Positions 63,052-64,000 of a stretch of DNA of 64,000 nucleotides are shown here, piece after piece. The position numbers were made by a program, and so were the translations under genes. This DNA comes from Streptomyces sp. NBC_00513 (GTDB lineage Bacteria > Actinomycetota > Actinomycetes > Streptomycetales > Streptomycetaceae): assembly GCF_041431415.1 (NCBI RefSeq), contig NZ_CP107845.1:4774001-4838000 (forward strand), given 5' to 3'. Below the pieces are notes generated by a model. The model did not search any database, had not been told where the DNA came from, and saw only the letters and a program-made list of their open reading frames with translations. Numbering within the stretch: the first letter of the stretch is position 1; every line of letters begins with the position of its first letter.

Positions 63052-63182
63052 ATTCGTCCCGGCCTGTGAATGTTTGTAAACCCCTCGTGTTCCCGCAAGG
63101 CGGCAAGACGACCCCCGACCGACCGCCTGCGGCATATGCCGAACCGGCACAGTGGAGCCACGGCGTGAAGGGGGAGCGCGGT

Positions 63183-64000
63183 ATGCGGCAGCGGACGGCC
63201 GACCAACGGCACCGGCCCGTGGCCGTCCTGCTGAGTCCGCGCCCCGCCGTGGTCGCGGCCGCCCGCCGTGCGGGCGCGCGCACCGTGGTGGTCGCGCCGG
63301 ATCCATCGGTGCCATCCGACCGTGAGGGGGCGGAGCGGCGGGTACGGACGGACTGGCGCGACCACCCGCGCCTCGTGGGGGCCGTCGGCCGGCTGGAGGA
63401 GGTCCGCCGCGGCCGGGCCGCCGTCTTCGGCTTCGACCCCGCGGGCGCCCTCGCCGCAGCCCGCGCCAACGAGGAACTCGGCCTGCCCGGCACCCCCACC
63501 GCCGCCGTCACCGCCCTCATGGACAAAGCCGGCCTGCGGGCCCGCTCCAACGGCCTCCACGCCGCCCACCCCGTCTCCTTCGCCCGCTGCGGCCGCGCCG
63601 ACCTCATCCCCTTCATCACCACCCTCATCGGCTACCCCTGCGTCATCAAGCCCCGCTGGGGCGCCGACGGAGAGGGCGTACGACTGGTCGCCGACCCGGC
63701 CGGGGCCCGATCCGCCGCCCGCGGCTACCCGGCCGTCACCGACCTGCTCGTCGAGGAGTACCTCGAAGGCCCCGAGTTGGCCGTCGCGACCCTCTCCCGG
63801 GAAGGCCGCCACCGCGTCCTCGGCTGGTCGCGGCGCATCCCCGCCGCCGGCCCCGACCTCACCGCGACCGGCCACCGCCTGCCGATCGCCCTGGACGCGA
63901 CGGCGGCCGAGGCCGTCAGGGCCCTCGTACGCGCGGTCCTCGACCTCGCCGGGCACCGCGACGGCCCGTCCCACACCGAGGTCGTGCTCACCCCCCGCGG
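63183..64000 (+). CDS. ATP-grasp ligase (partial)
   Basis: The first 272 residues or so of a protein that runs off the window. Reading from ATG 63183, the central ATP-grasp core is visible: ATP-binding PCVIKPRWGADGEGVRL, and LLVEEYLEGPELAVATLS as in biotin-carboxylase-like and peptide-type ligases. The N-terminal pre-ATP-grasp part includes FGFDPAGALAAARANEELGLPGTP. Such enzymes link a carboxylate to an amine in peptides, antibiotics or metabolites. Its product is unknown. It diverges from the LuxR gene about 130 bp away. Confidence 0.8.
   Translation, partial: MRQRTADQRHRPVAVLLSPRPAVVAAARRAGARTVVVAPDPSVPSDREGAERRVRTDWRDHPRLVGAVGRLEEVRRGRAAVFGFDPAGALAAARANEELGLPGTPTAAVTALMDKAGLRARSNGLHAAHPVSFARCGRADLIPFITTLIGYPCVIKPRWGADGEGVRLVADPAGARSAARGYPAVTDLLVEEYLEGPELAVATLSREGRHRVLGWSRRIPAAGPDLTATGHRLPIALDATAAEAVRALVRAVLDLAGHRDGPSHTEVVLTPR

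Overview
The window is high-GC chromosomal DNA of a Streptomyces. GC-rich third codon positions, GTG/TTG starts, short-gap operons with 4-bp overlaps, and a gene order that matches the conserved core around sucCD, purNH, folD, mdh, glyA, trpS, sdh, a neuB cluster, a nucleoside ABC transporter, cdd and deoA all point there. From memory this corresponds to roughly SCO4808 to SCO4908 of S. coelicolor. No rRNA, tRNA, CRISPR array, insertion sequence or prophage was recognised.

Layout. 1-2 kb: the end of a DUF5682-type gene and a VWA/CoxE-type protein. 2.3-4.4 kb: sucCD. 4.5-9 kb: a membrane-anchored XRE/sigma-like hybrid regulator, a DUF6350 membrane protein, a duplicated intergenic element and a small membrane protein. 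9.1-15.2 kb: purN-purH, folD-DUF3017 and mdh, with small membrane proteins between. 15.2-20.9 kb: an AhpD-like protein opposite a MocR regulator, an EamA exporter, a lipoprotein/ATP-grasp pair resembling YgiB/YgiC, and rocD. 21-24.4 kb: glyA behind what reads as a ZTP (pfl) riboswitch, then trpS and a 2'-5' RNA ligase-like gene. 24.6-33.8 kb: envelope genes (BrkB, D,D-carboxypeptidase, metallophosphoesterase, solute-binding protein) and a TetR-controlled membrane protein/DCC operon. 33.9-38.1 kb: sdhCDAB and a degenerate OHCU-decarboxylase-like gene. 38.4-41.3 kb: an ECF sigma factor with a partner membrane protein, and a lipoprotein L,D-transpeptidase. 41.6-49.3 kb: a LysE exporter and a divergent nonulosonic-acid (sialic/Kdn-like) cluster. 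49.4-58.1 kb: an M20 amidohydrolase and a nucleoside uptake and salvage block (bmp, ABC ATPase, two permeases, cdd, deoA). 58.2-64 kb: a STAS protein overlapping a SigG-like sigma gene, a divergent MFS/LysR pair, a LuxR regulator and the start of an ATP-grasp ligase.

How it fits together. Three TCA-cycle steps (succinyl-CoA synthetase, succinate dehydrogenase, malate dehydrogenase) are encoded here. So is a one-carbon route: GlyA loads tetrahydrofolate, FolD converts it to the 10-formyl form, and PurN and PurH use that form. The riboswitch before glyA would sense ZMP/ZTP, the purine intermediate that accumulates when 10-formyl-THF runs short. The nucleoside genes are punctuated by three near-identical CTAYGCGCGTAG palindromes and look like a regulon.

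Main points for follow-up: the in-frame NeuA-NeuB reading frame joined by a Pro/Glu/Gly repeat; the minimal YgiB/YgiC-like pair; the ZTP riboswitch; the paired TTGAAC-NN-GTTCAA operators over a 17-bp-spaced promoter; the CTAYGCGCGTAG regulon; and the OHCU-like protein that lacks the family's catalytic motif. All assignments are by eye. No alignment, structure prediction or database search was run.
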